Part shown: in pieces, positions 11,601 to 26,600 of the stretch
Position numbering within the stretch: position 1 is the stretch's first letter
How the letters are laid out: each line of letters opens with the position of its first letter
Source: Limnomonas spitsbergensis
Taxonomy: Eukaryota; Chlorophyta; Chlorophyceae; Chlamydomonadales
DNA length: 64,000 bases
Assembly: GCA_037349105.1 (NCBI GenBank)
Contig: JAYJMM010000017.1
Location: 186,001-250,000 of the forward strand
Reading direction: 5' to 3'
Notes under the pieces: generated by a model
What the model was told of the DNA's origin: nothing
The model's database searches: none
The model's input: the letters and a program-made list of their open reading frames with translations, nothing else
Position numbers and translations under genes: made by a program

Positions 11601-14600
11601 ATGCTGTCAGTGCCAGGACGGGGTACAGAAGATGATGGACCATACTGTATAAAGAAGGACAATAGGCTGGCATTGCAAGGCCAGATGATGGGATGACCAG
11701 GTACTGTAAAGGGACGGACGAAAGGCTGGCGGTGCCAGGACGGGGTACAGAAGATGATGGACCATACTGTATGAAGAAGGACAATAGTCTGGCCCTTCGG
11801 AAAAAGGTTTATCGCAGGCAATAATTGGGGGCACTTTGGATTTTTGTTTTTTTAATTTGCTGTTAATTTCTGCTCCGTGCCTCTTCGTCCTGTGAAGAGT
11901 TGGAGGGTGTGTCTTTGCCCTAAACCCTAAACCCTTGACCCTGTTCCTTATTTGCGATATCTTTGGCTCCTCATCCCCATAAACTTGCAAACAACCTGAC
12001 CTCATTTACACCTTCACCCTAAAACCCCTGAAACCATAACCCTGATTACCAAGATTTTTATAATTTTGCCCCTGCTTGTTTCCTCTTCGGCAGGCATCAC
12101 ATGGCTGGGACTGTGGACCTGGAACTCAACATCTCCAAACTCTACGTCGATGGCTTCCTCACGGATTCCTTCGAGACGAGGCCGGAAATGATGGCCCATC
12201 TGCTTGACGGCCAAGCCATGCTGGTGCAGTACGGGCACTATCATGCAGATCAGAGCAAGAAGAGGTTCAGCGGCAAGGTACGTTGCGTCCCTTGTTCGAG
12301 ACCATGGCAGTACAATACAGAATGCTACGGCGCGATGCGGCACAGGTCCCCACGGATGGTACTGCCATGGTGCCACAATACGGCACAATATGGCTCGATA
12401 CGGCACAATATGGCTCGATACGGCATAATATGGCTCGATCCGGCACAATATAGCTCGATATGGCACAACATGACTCGATACGGCACAATATGGCTCGATA
12501 CGGCATAATATGGCTCGATACGGCACATTATGGCTCGATACGGCACAATATACCTCGATATGGCACAACATGACTCGATACGGCACAATATGGCTCGATA
12601 CGGCACAATATGGCTCGATACGGCACAATATGGCTCGATACGGCACAATATGGCTCAATATGGCACAATATAGCTCGAAATGGCACAATATAGCTCGATA
12701 TGGCACAATATGGCTCGATACGGCACAATATGGCTCGATACGGCACAATATAGCTCGATACGGCACAATATGGCTTGATATGGCACAATATGGCTCGATA
12801 TGGCATAATATGGCTCGATACGGCACAATATGGCTCGATACGGCACAATATGGCTCTATATGGCACAATATAGCTCGATATGGCACAATATGGCTCGATA
12901 CGGCACAATATGGCTCGATATGGCACAATATAGCTCGATATGGCACAATATGGCTCGATATGGCACAATATGGCTTGATACGGCACAATATGGCTCGATA
13001 CGGCACAATATGGCTCGATCCGGCACAATATGGCTCGATATGACACAATATAGCTCGATATGGCACAATATAACTCGATATGGCACAATATGGCTCGATA
13101 TGGCACAATATAGCTCGATATGGCACAATATAGCTCGATATGGCACAATATGGCTCGATACGGCACAATATGGCTTGATCCGGCACAATATAGCTCGGTA
13201 CGGCACAATATGGCTCGATATGGCACAATATAGCTCGATACGGCACAATATACCTCGATATGGCACAATATGGCTCGATATGGTACAATATAGCTCGATA
13301 CGGCACAATATGGCTCGATATGGCACAATATGGCTCGATATGGCACAATATGGCTCGATACGGCACAATATGGCTAGATACGGCACAATATAGCTCGATA
13401 CGGCACAATATGGCTCGATATGGCACAATATAGCTCGAAATGGCACAATATAGCTCGATACGGCACAATATGGCTTGATATGGCACAATATGGCTCAATA
13501 CGGCACAATATGGCTCGATACGGCACAATACAGCTCGATACGGCACAACATGACTCGATATGGCATAATATGGCTCGATATGGCACATTATAGCTCGATA
13601 TGGCACAATATAGCTCGATATGGCACAACATGACTCGATACGGCACAATATGGCTCGATACGGCACAATGTACCTCGATATGGCACAACATGACTCGATA
13701 CGGCACAATATGGCTCGATACGGCACAATATGGCTCGATACGGCACAATATGGCTGGATACGGCACAATATAGCTCGATACGGCACAATATGGCTCGATA
13801 TGGCACAATATAGCTCGAAATGGCACAATATAGCTCGATATGGCACAATATGGCTTGATATGGCACAATATGGCTCGATATGGCATAATATGGCTCGATA
13901 CGGCACAATATGGCTCGATACGGCACAATATGGCTCTATATGGCACAATATAGCTCGATATGGCACAATATGGCTCGATACGGCACAATATGGCTCGATA
14001 TGGCACAATATAGCTCGATATGGCACAATATGGCTCGATATGGCACAATATGGCTTGATACGGCACAATATGGCTCGATACGGCACAATATGGCTCGATC
14101 CGGCACAATATGGCTCGATACGACACAATATAGCTCGATATGGCACAATATAACTCGATATGGCACAATATGGCTCGATATGGCACAATATAGCTCGATA
14201 TGGCACAATATAGCTCGATATGGCACAATATGGCTCGATACGGCACAATATGGCTCGATCCGGCACAATATAGCTCGGTACGGCACAATATGGCTCGATA
14301 TGGCACAATATAGCTCGATACGGCACAATATACCTTGATATGGCACAATATGGCTCAATATGGTACAATATAGCTCGATACGGCACAATATGGCTCGATA
14401 TGGCACAATATGGCTCGATACGGCACATCATGACTCGATACGGCACAATATGGCTCGATACGGCACAATATGGCTCGATACGGCACAATATGGCTCGATC
14501 CGGCACAATATAGCTCGATACGGCACATCATGACTCGATACGGCACAATATGGCTCGATACGGCACAATATGGCTCGATACGGCACAATATGGCTCGATC

Positions 14601-17600
14601 CGGCACAATATAGCTCGGTACGGCACAATATGGCTCGATATCGCACAATATGGCTCGATATGGCACAATATGGCTCGATATGGCACAATATGGCTCGATA
14701 TGGCACAATATAGCTCGATACGGCACAATATGGCTGGATCCGGCGGCACAATATAGCTCGATACGGCACATCATGACTCGATACGGCACAATATGGCTCG
14801 ATACGGCACAATATGGCTCGATCCGGCACAATATAGCTCGGTACGGCACAATATGGCTCGATATGGCACAATATAGCTCGATACGGCACAATATACCTCG
14901 ATATGGCACAATATGGCTCGATATGGTACAATATAGCTCGATACGGCACAATATGGCTCGATATGGCACAATATAGCTCGATATGGCACAATATGGCTCG
15001 ATATGGCACAATATGGCTCGATATGGCACAATATACTCGATATGGCACAATATGGCTCGATACGGCACAATATGGCTCGATATGGCACAATATAGCTCGG
15101 TACGGCACAATATGGCTCGATACGGCACAATGTACCTCGATATGGCACAACATGACTCGATACGGCACAGTATGGCTCGATACGGCACAATATGGCTCGA
15201 TACGGCACAATATGGCTCGATACGGCACAATATAGCTCGATACGGCACAATATGGCTCGATATGGCACAATATAGCTCGATATGGCACAATATGGCTCGA
15301 TATGGCACAATATAGCTCGAAATGGCACAATATAGCTCGATATGGCACAATATGGCTTGATATGGCACAATATGACTCGATACGGCACAATATGGCTCGA
15401 TACGGCACAATATGGCTCGATACGGCACAATATAGCTCGATACGGCACAATATGGCTCGATATGGCACAATATAGCTCGAAATGGCACAATATAGCTCGA
15501 TACGGCACAATATGGCTTGATATGGCACAATATGGCTCAATACGGCACAATATGGCTCGATACGGCACAATACAGCTCGATACGGCACAACATGACTCGA
15601 TATGGCATAATATGGCTCGATATGGCACATTATAGCTCGATATGGCACAATATAGCTCGATATGGCACAACATGACTCGATACGGCACAATATGGCTCGA
15701 TACGGCACAATGTACCTCGATATGGCACAACATGACTCGATACGGCACAATATGGCTCGATACGGCACAATATGGCTCGATACGGCACAATATGGCTCGA
15801 TACGGCACAATATAGCTCGATACGGCACAATATGGCTCGATATGGCACAATATAGCTCGAAATGGCACAATATAGCTCGATATGACAATATGGCTTGATA
15901 TGGCACAATATGGCTCGATATGGCATAATATGGCTCGATATGGCACAATATGGCTCGATACGGCACAATATGGCTCTATATGGCACAATATAGCTCGATA
16001 TGGCACAATATGGCTCGATACGGCACAATATGGCTCGATATGGCACAATATAGCTCGATATGGCACAATATGGCTCGATATGGCACAATATGGCTTGATA
16101 CGGCACAATATGGCTCGATACGGCACAATATGGCTCGATCCGGCACAATATGGCTCGATACGACACAATATAGCTCGATATGGCACAATATAACTCGATA
16201 TGGCACAATATGGCTCGATATGGCACAATATAGCTCGATATGGCACAATATAGCTCGATATGGCACAATATGGCTCGATACGGCACAATATGGCTCGATC
16301 CGGCACAATATAGCTCGGTACGGCACAATATGGCTCGATATGGCACAATATAGCTCGATACGGCACAATATACCTTGATATGGCACAATATGGCTCAATA
16401 TGGTACAATATAGCTCGATACGGCACAATATGGCTCGATACGGCACATCATGACTCGATACGGCACAATATGGCTCGATACGGCACAATATGGCTCGATA
16501 CGGCACAATATGGCTCGATCCGGCACAATATAGCTCGGTACGGCACAATATGGCTCGATATCGCACAATATGGCTCGATATGGCACAATATGGCTCGATA
16601 TGGCACAATATGGCTCGATATGGCACAATATAGCTCGATACGGCACAATATGGCTGGATCCGGCGGCACAATATAGCTCGATACGGCACATCATGACTCG
16701 ATACGGCACAATATGGCTCGATACGGCACAATATGGCTCGATCCGGCACAATATAGCTCGGTACGGCACAATATGGCTCGATATGGCACAATATAGCTCG
16801 ATACGGCACAATATACCTCGATATGGCACAATATGGCTCGATATGGTACAATATAGCTCGATACGGCACAATATGGCTCGATATGGCACAATATAGCTCG
16901 ATATGGCACAATATGGCTCGATATGGCACAATATGGCTCGATATGGCACAATATACTCGATATGGCACAATATGGCTCGATACGGCACAATATGGCTCGA
17001 TATGGCACAATATAGCTCGGTACGGCACAATATGGCTCGATACGGCACAATGTACCTCGATATGGCACAACATGACTCGATACGGCACAATATGGCTCGA
17101 TACGGCACAATATGGCTCGATACGGCACAATATGGCTCGATACGGCACAATATAGCTCGATACGGCACAATATGGCTCGATATGGCACAATATAGCTCGA
17201 AATGGCACAATATAGCTCGATATGGCACAATATAGCTCGGTACGGCACAATATGGCTCGATATGGCATAATATGGCTCGATACGGCACAATATGGCTTGA
17301 TACGGCACAATATGGCTCTATATGGCACAATATAGCTCGATATGGCACAATATGGCTCGATACGGCACAATATGGCTCGATATGGCACAATATAGCTCGA
17401 TATGGCACAATATGGCTCGATATGGCACAATATGGCTTGATACGGCACAATATGGCTCGATACGGCACAATATGGCTCGATCCGGCACAATATGGCTCGA
17501 TACGACACAATATAGCTCGATATGGCACAATATAACTCGATATGGCACAATATGGCTCGATATGGCACAATATAGCTCGATATGGCACAATATAGCTCGA

Positions 17601-20600
17601 TATGGCACAATATGGCTCGATACGGCACAATATGGCTCGATACGGCACAATATAGCTCGGTACGGCACAATATGGCTCGATATGGCACAATATAGCTCGA
17701 TACGGCACAATATGGCTCGATACGGCACAATATGGCTCGATATGGCACAATATAGCTCGATATGGCACAATATGGCTCGATATGGCACAATATGGCTTGA
17801 TACGGCACAATATGGCTCGATACGGCACAATATGGCTCGATCCGGCACAATATGGCTCGATACGACACAATATAGCTCGATATGGCACAATATAACTCGA
17901 TATGGCACAATATGGCTCGATATGGCACAATATAGCTCGATATGGCACAATATAGCTCGATATGGCACAATATGGCTCGATACGGCACATCATGACTCGA
18001 TACGGCACAATATGGCTCGATACGGCACAATATGGCTCGATACAGCACAATATGGCTCGATCCGGCACAATATAGCTCGGTACGGCACAATATGGCTCGA
18101 TATCGCACAATATGGCTCGATATGGCACAATATGGCTCGATATGGCACAATATGGCTCGATATGGCACAATATAGCTCGATACGGCACAATATGGCTGGA
18201 TCCGGCGGCACAATATAGCTCGATACGGCACATCATGACTCGATACGGCACAATATGGCTCGATACGGCACAATATGGCTCGATCCGGCACAATATAGCT
18301 CGGTACGGCACAATATGGCTCGATATGGCACAATATAGCTCGATATGGCACAATATACCTCGATATGGCACAATATGGCTCGATATGGTACAATATAGCT
18401 CGATACGGCACAATATGGCTCGATATGGCACAATATAGCTCGATATGGCACAATATGGCTCGATATGGCACAATATGGCTCGATATGGCACAATATAGCT
18501 CGATATGGCACAATATGGCTCGATACGGCACAATATGGCTCGATATGGCACAATATAGCTCGGTACGGCACAATATGGCTCGATATGGCACAATATGGCT
18601 CGATATGGCACAATATAGCTCGATATGGCACAATATGGCTCGATATGGCACAATATAGCTTGATACGGCACAATATGGCTCGATATGGCACAATATAGCT
18701 CGATACGGCACAATATGGCTCGATACGGCACAATATGGCTCGATACGGCACAATATGGCTCGATACGGCACAATATGGCTCGATACGGCACAGGTTCGGC
18801 CGGATTGTGCTTTCATGTTTGGGACGGGACTGGCATTGGTTTCGTTCATGTGCTGAATGGACAGGCCTCGCTAGTGTGATGTGTATGTGGCAGTGAAAGT
18901 AGTGCTGAAGTAGGCTAGGCTGCTCCCTCTCGACTTACAAATGTGATGCTGTGCTGGACTGTAAAAACTCCACAACAAAATTCACTTCTACCTCCTCTGT
19001 GTCATGCGCACAGTCCTGATTCTTCTCAAAGCAAATTTTAAGAAAGGACAAGAAAATAGGCCATGCTGGTTAGGCTGCTCCCACTCCCTTCTCCTCTCTA
19101 TTACACACACCGTCCTCTTTTGCCGACGGACGGTGTATATAAACCGTATATTTGTTTTTAATGCGTTAAATAACAAAAATAAATGCAGCCAAGCAAGCCG
19201 GAGGCACCCTTTGGGTGATCAAGTCGCATCCCCAAATTATGCTCTCTAGCATTGTTCATGGCCAGCTGATGAACTGACCCACAGGTCATGCTGCGTGGGA
19301 CTTCGTTGTCCCCAAATCGACAGCAGCTAGACAGTTAGGTTTTTGGTAACCCTATAAACCCTCAACCCCTTGAAACCCTCAACCACTATAAACCCTCATT
19401 CCCAGCCTCAAAATCCTGAACCGAATTGAACTGAACCTCAGTTCTGCCGTTTCTCCTATCCCGGCGGATTGCAGGTCGGCAACGTGAGGGTCTGGACGAA
19501 GGCCCTGTCGCAAGTGGACGTGTTCCATCGGATGCAGCAGACGGAGCCCCCGGCCGACGAGTCCCTGGTCTACGCCTTGACGTCCACCCTGCCGGACGGC
19601 AAGGCGTCCTCCAGCCCCATCTCTTTCCCACACCTCAACGCCCTCGAGCGCGCCTCGCCGTCCCCCGACGCTAACATCAGCGCGGGCTCGAACGTGCTGG
19701 TGGTTGTGCCGCTGGAGCTGCGGGATCTACCGCTGGTCGATCGGTTTCTGTCCGACTGGAGAATGATCAGCGAGGCTGGCGGATGCCGCGTCGTGTTCTC
19801 CCTGATCAATCGCCTGCCCGCTGACCAGGCAGAAGCGATCCTCCGCCAGCGGCCGTTCGCTGAGATCATCCAGCCAGACGACGACGGCAACAGCGGCGCC
19901 GGCGGCGGCAGCGGTGGCGGTACGTGGAACAGGGCATTGGCCGCCGGCTTGCAGCTTTCTCCGGCATATAGCTACGTTCTGGTCACGTCTGTGACTGTGC
20001 GGCCGATGGCGCAGGCGCTGGTGGCCCTTGTCGAATCGCTCGCCTCTCTGCCAGCCGCGGGCGCAGTGCACGCCGTGGTTCTCAACCCTAGCGGAACCAT
20101 AAAGCACCTCGGGTATGCGCTTCAGCGGACTTATATCGGCAGCATGGACAGGGAGCAGGCGGCGCCCACCGCGCTCTTTGAGGGCTACCCGGTGCACTAC
20201 GAGCCCGCCAAGCAGGTCTTGGGCGTGCCAGGCGCCGCGTGCCTGTCGTACATGATCAGGTATGACTCTAGGTATGGCTCAGGTATGACTCTAGGTATGG
20301 CTCAGGTATGACTCTAGGTATGGCTCAGGTATGACTCTAGGTATAAATTAGCTTAGAAGTAGTACTTTTCCCACCGAAGTCTGTTAAACACTTAGCTCCT
20401 TGACACCCCATATAGGGGTTTAGGGTTCCTATCGAGCATTCCTATGTTTAGCCCCAAATCCTTCAGACGTGTACGTTAAAAACGATGCCCAAACCTTGTT
20501 CATTTTATTCGCCTCTTCTCTGAAAGTCAAATTAAGGCCTGGCATACCTTATCAGGTCCGACCGGCTCAAGCACGTTGGCCGTGCATTGGAGATGGAGCT

Positions 20601-23600
20601 AGGCCCGCTGACCACCTGCATGGCGATGTCCCTGGAGCTGAACGCTTCCGGCTTCGGAACCGTCACTAGCCAGAAGAGCGTCTTCTTTGAAACACAGGTG
20701 TGGGTGCAGGGTTAAGGGGCTAGGGGTTTAGGTTAAGGTTATAGGTTGTTTTCAGGGTACAGAGTTAAGGATATAGGGTTCAGGGTTAAGGGGCAGGAAT
20801 CTGCGGGGTCCTGCAAGTGGGTAGGGGGCGTCTTGGAGGATGGCTCTGCGGGGGACTTGGTGTCTTGGTGTCTTGGGGTCTTGGCGGGGGTCTTGGGGTC
20901 TTGGGGTCTTGGCGTCTTGGGGTCATGGGGTCTTGGCGTCTTGGGGTCATGGGGTCTTGGGGTCTTGGCGGGGGTCTTGGGGTCTTGGCGGGTATCTTGG
21001 CGGAGGTCTTGGGGGTCTTGGTGGATGGCTCTGCGGGGAAGATAAGAGGCGGCGTTGCTCTAGATTGTGCCGTGTGTTCAGAAATGTTAACTGGATATTG
21101 ATTTTCAACGTGGAAATAAGGGCCGTTGCGCACCCCTTTTCTTGCGCCCTCCCAAGCATGAAGCCTAATCGCCCCGCACATCTGCACATTGGGGGGGTAA
21201 AGGAGGTACTCCCCCTCAGCCCAGTGCTGGCTGCCCAGCCTCAGCCCTCAGCCTCATCCCAGGGGGTAGGAGGAGTACTCCCCTTCAGCCCAGTGCTGAC
21301 TGCCCAGGAGCCCCCTGATGATGCTCTGATGCCCTTGCAAGAAACACTTCAGCCTTACCTTTCCGCTTACCGCTCAATCGGGACGGGGGGGGGCCTTTAG
21401 ACACAGGCCCAATCAGCTTGACTGACTGAACATGGGGCCTTGGGCTGGAGGCTGGGAGGTAGCTGACATGCAAATAAATTGTAGCTGAAATGTAGCTGAA
21501 ATGTAGCCGAAATGCAACTAGAATGTAGCCGAAATGCAACTGGAATGTAGCTGAACTGCAGCTGACCTGAAGTTGCGCCACACAATTACAATCTCTACTT
21601 TCCAGATCAGCTATAAAGGCCCCCATGTGCCAAACCCTAAACCCTAGACCCTCCATCCTTCACTCTTACCCTCCAAGGGCCTTCACCCTTATTCCTGAAT
21701 TCGTGACCCAAAATCTTCAACGCCACATTCCACACCCTAATTTCTGAATCCTGATTCCTTTACCCTGTCGTCTGAACCCTACATCTTCAACCCTTATGCG
21801 GTCAAGCCTAACCCCTCATGCCTGAACCCTACACCTGTTCAACCCCAAATCTCAGGTCAGCCCCAAGGTCCTGGACATGCCTGAGGTCCAGCCCCCAGCG
21901 GCCTTCTTTGAGGCGTGGGGCAAGCAGATGGATTCGATGCTGTCCCGGCAGATGCAGGCCACCGCGTCGACCACGTGGGTGATGCAGTGCGGGGGTTCCA
22001 TGGGCAACGAGGCGTTCAACCTCGTGGCGGGCGTTGAGGGCCAGGTGCCGCTGAGGGCCCAGATCCAGCGCGGCTTCTCCTGGTGCGAGCATAACGATGT
22101 GCTGAGCGGGGCGCCGGAGGCGTTCGTCTCGCGCATTGAGCGCCTGAGGCACCTGTCCGTCTACCTGCCATCGGACATCATGATCTACCACAGGTGAAGG
22201 GTTGGCGTGTGGGTGCGCGGGTGGGCTATGGGGACCAAACCTTGACCTGCCTTGGCCATAGGCCCGCGGCTGAAGCAGGGGTCAAAATGGATTGACCTGA
22301 GCCATAGCCCGTAGGCCCATCTTCATTTTATTATGCCCCAGGCCATCTTCAGGAGGCCGCTGGGCGGCCACCACTGAGCCAATAAGGATTCACCTTTATT
22401 GGCCACAGCCTGCAGCCCGAGCAGCAGGCCTTGATGCGCCGAGCCCCCATGGTGGCAGGTCAATACGTAGCTGAATTTTAGCTGATGTGCAGTTGACATT
22501 TAGCTGAATTTAGCTGAGAGATTCTTAGTGCAACTGGCCTTGGCTGCCATATGCACGTGGCCCAAGATGGGGGCATTGTTGCAACGAGTCTTGTCTGCCA
22601 TAAATCGTGATAAACCTGAGCTACAGCTGTAGCCCAGTCAAATAGAAATGAATTTCCATCCTATTTAAACAGTGATTTGCCCCCTGAAACAGACCAGTGA
22701 TTTCCACCCTGGAATAATCAGTGATTTCCAACCTGCCCGGCTCTCAGAGACTACCGCCAAATCGGCCAGTGGGCGTGGCCGCCGGGTAACACCAGCAGCT
22801 ACTTGATAGGGCGCTACATGAACGAGCTGGACCGCATCCACGTGCAGTGGGAGGAGCAAATCAAACATCAGTTGCAGGAGGTCTGGGTGCCCAGCAAGTG
22901 GTTTGGCATGCAGCTGGCCCTGCAGGTGAGACTGGGGATGTAGATCTGGTTGATATTAGGGATCTAGATCTGGACCGCATCCACGTGCAGTGGGTGGAGC
23001 AAATCTGGGATCAGCTGCAGGAGGTCTGGGTGCCCAACAAAGGGGTTGGCATGCAACTAGCCCTGCAAGTGAGACTGGGGATCTAAATCTGGATGAGACT
23101 TGTGATCTACATGGATCATGTTCATGTGCATTGGATGGAGCAGGTCCGGGATCAGCCGACCCTGCAGGTTTGGGTGCCCAGCAAGTGGTTTGGCATTCAG
23201 CTGGCCCTGAAGGCGTGGGGGCCTAGCAATCCAGCACATAGCTTGGCTTGCAAGTATGCAACTGGCCCCACAGTTCAGACTAGGGATGTAGATCTGGATG
23301 AGACTGGGGAACAGGATCTGGATCGCATCCACATGCAGTGGGTGGAGCAGATCGGGGAACAGCTGCAGGAGGTCTCGGTGCCCAGCAAGTGGTTTGGAAT
23401 TCAGCTGGCCCTGCAGGTGAGACTGGGAATCTAGATATGGTTGATACTAGGGATCTAGATCTGGATTGCATCCACGTGCCATTGGTGGAGCAGATCGGGT
23501 GTCAGCTGCAGGAGGTCTGGGTGCCCACAAGTGGCTTGTTGTGCAACTGAACTTACGGTTGAGACGAGATCTGGGTATGGAGGAGACTACAGATCTAGAT

Positions 23601-26600
23601 CTAGATGACCTTGGAAGCTGTGTGCAGACAGGCTTAAAATCTGGATCTGGATCTGGATCTGGATCTGGATCTGGATCTGGATCTGGATCTGGATCTGGAT
23701 CTGGATCTGGATCTGGATCTGGATCTGGATCTGGATATGGATCTGGATCTGGATCTGGATATGGATATGGATGAAACTAGGTAAGTGGATAGGCTTGAGA
23801 GTCGAGGCGTGGATCTGGATGAGATTGGAGACCTGGATCTGGATCTGGATCTGGATCTGAATGAGCTTGGGATTTGGACCTGCACATGACTTGAGACCTG
23901 GATCTGGATAGGACTGGCACCTGGACCTGGATCCAGGCTCGGGACCTCTGGATCTGTAGTTTGATGGACTCGGGGTTGTTGAGCAGTTTTGCCAAGGTCA
24001 GCGTGATATGAACTAAATGATGAGCATGCTAAGTAAAGTAAGGCGGCCAGGGTCACCCGATTGGTCCTGCCCCCCCCCCCCCCCACTGCTGGCAGGGCGT
24101 GCCCGATGAAAATATTGTCGTGATCCCAGAGTCAATTGATACCTCGCTGTTCGACCCGAGTCTTTGGCAACCAATCCCACTTGTCCATAAAAGGTAGGGG
24201 CGGGGAGCAGATAGGCACGCACTAGATTCTGGCATTGTTTCATTTGCCCCATCGCCAACAGGTGTCACCATTGGGCATAGTTTCTTCCTCGGTGGCTCAG
24301 CAACATGTCACCATTGGGCATAGTTTCTTCCTCGGTGGCTCAGCAACATGTCACCATTGGGCATAGTTTCTTCCTCGGTGGCTCAGCAACCGGTGTCACC
24401 ATTGGGCATAGTTTCTTCCTCGGTGGCTCAGCAACATGTCACCATTGGGCATAGTTTCTTCCTCGGTGGCTCAGCAACATGTCACCATTGGGCATAGTTT
24501 CTTCCTCGGTGGCTCAGCAACCGGTGTCACCATTGGGCATAGTTTCTTCCTCGGTGGCTCAGCAACATGTCACCATTGGGCATAGTTTCTTCCTCGGTGG
24601 CTCAGCAACCGGTGTCACCATTGGGCATAGTTTCTTCCTCGGTGGCTCAGCAACATGTCAGCGACATATCAGCTCCTTCATGGCCTCCAGCTGGAGGCCC
24701 TATGCCCGGCCCGAAGTAGTAATTGGGCCGGTGTCTTGGTTTGTCAAGGTGTTTGGCCAATCAGGCCTTAGACGGCGGTGGGGGTGGCTGTCATATTAAT
24801 TGGGCCGCCGTAGTAATTGGACTTGTGTCCTGAGTTCAAGAATATTTTCCCCAATCAGGTCTTGGATAACTGTCTGGGGGGCTGACGAAGGTGAATTTCT
24901 AGCTACGAAAGCATTGTGAGGCATGCACTGTCCACCCGACCAAGGCATGGTTTCGTTTACTGCTCACAGAACCGCCGGTCCGCCACCACTGTAGCTGAAT
25001 TGTGGCTGAATTGTAGCTGAATTGTAGCTGAATTGTAGCTGATGCTTGCCACCATGATGCAGCTGAATTTCAGCTGAAGCTTGCTACCAAGATGTAGCTG
25101 AATTGCAGCTGAAACACGCTGCTGGCATGTTTCTGAATTGTGGTTGAGGCATGCCTCAGTTAATAGTGGCATGCTGCCGTGTCTGATGACTCCCCGAATT
25201 CCTCATCTACACAACATCTGCTGCCCTCCGTTGACTAACATTTGCCGCCCTCCTGTTAGCTCACCTAGTGCTACGGCCGAACTGGTGGCTTCCTTAATCC
25301 ACGCCTCAGGGCATATCGTACTTATTTATCATTTATTTGCCGCCCTGCGCTGATTTGCAGAAACTACACTTTCCTGTCAGTTTTCAAACTAGAAGACCGC
25401 AAAGGCTGGCGCGAACTGCTCAAGGCGTATGCTACGGTACGTATTCGTGTAAAATTTCGTACATTAATATATTTCCTGCATGAGTGTATTGCCTGCAAGA
25501 GTGTATTGCATGCAAGAGTGTATTGCCTGCAAGAGTGTATAGCCTGCAAGAGTGTATTGCCTGCAAGAGTGTATTGCCTGCAAGAGTGTATTGCCTGCAA
25601 GAGTGTATTGCCTGCAAGAGTGTATTGCCTGCAAGAGTGTATTGCCTGCAAGAGTGTATTGTCTGCAAGAGTGTATTGCCTGCAAGAGTGTATTGCATGC
25701 AAGAGTGTATTGCCTGCAAGAGTTTTTTGCCTGCAAGAGTGTATTGCATGCAAGAGTTTATTGCCTGCAAGAGTGTATTGCCTGCAAGAGTGTATTGCCT
25801 GCAAGAGTGTATTGCCTGCAAGAGTGTATTGCCTGCAAGAGTGTATTGCCTGCAAGAGTGTATTGTCTGCAAGAGTGTATTGCCTGCAAGAGTGTATTGC
25901 CTGCAAGAGTGTATTGCCTGCAAGAGTGTATTGCATGCAAGAGTGTATTGTCTGCAAGAGTGTTTTGCCTGCAAGAGTGTATTGCCTGCAAGAGTGTATT
26001 GCCTGCAAGAGTGTATTGCATGCAAGAGTGTATTGCATGCAAGAGTGTATTGCATGCAAGAGTGTATTGCCTGCAAGAGTGTATTGCCTGCAAGAGTGTT
26101 TTGCCTGCAAGAGTGTATTGCCTGCAAGAGTGTATTGCCTGCAAGAGTGTATTGCCTGCAAGAGTGTATTGCCTGCAAGAGTGTATTGCCTGCAAGAGTG
26201 TATTGCCTGCAAGAGTGTATTGCCTGCAAGAGTGTATTGTCTGCAAGAGTGTATTGCCTGCAAGAGTGTATTGTCTGCAAGAGTGTTTTGCCTGCAAGAT
26301 TGTATTGCCTGCAAGAGTGTATTGCCTGCAAGAGTGTATTGCCTGCAAGAGTGTATTGCCTGCAAGAGTGTATTGCCTGCAAGAGTGTATTGCCTGCAAG
26401 AGTGTATTGCCTGCAATAGTGTATTGCCTGCAAGAGTGTATTGCCTGCAAGAGTGTATTGCCTGCAAGAGTGTATTGCCTGCAAGAGTGTATTGCCTGCA
26501 AGAGTGTATTGCCTGCAAGAGTGTATTGCCTGCAATAGTGTATTGCCTGCAAGAGTGTATTGCCTGCAAGAGTGTATTGCCTGCAAGAGTGTATTGCCTG

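Noticed and set aside
12014..18849. Long minus-strand frames (830, 957 and 798 codons) over the 20-bp array
   Set aside because: They follow from a 20-bp unit lacking stops and overlap other equally long frames on both strands. The array lies in a well-supported intron.
19570..20197. Minus-strand frames opposite exon 5
   Set aside because: They are shadows caused by high GC in a strongly supported plus-strand exon.
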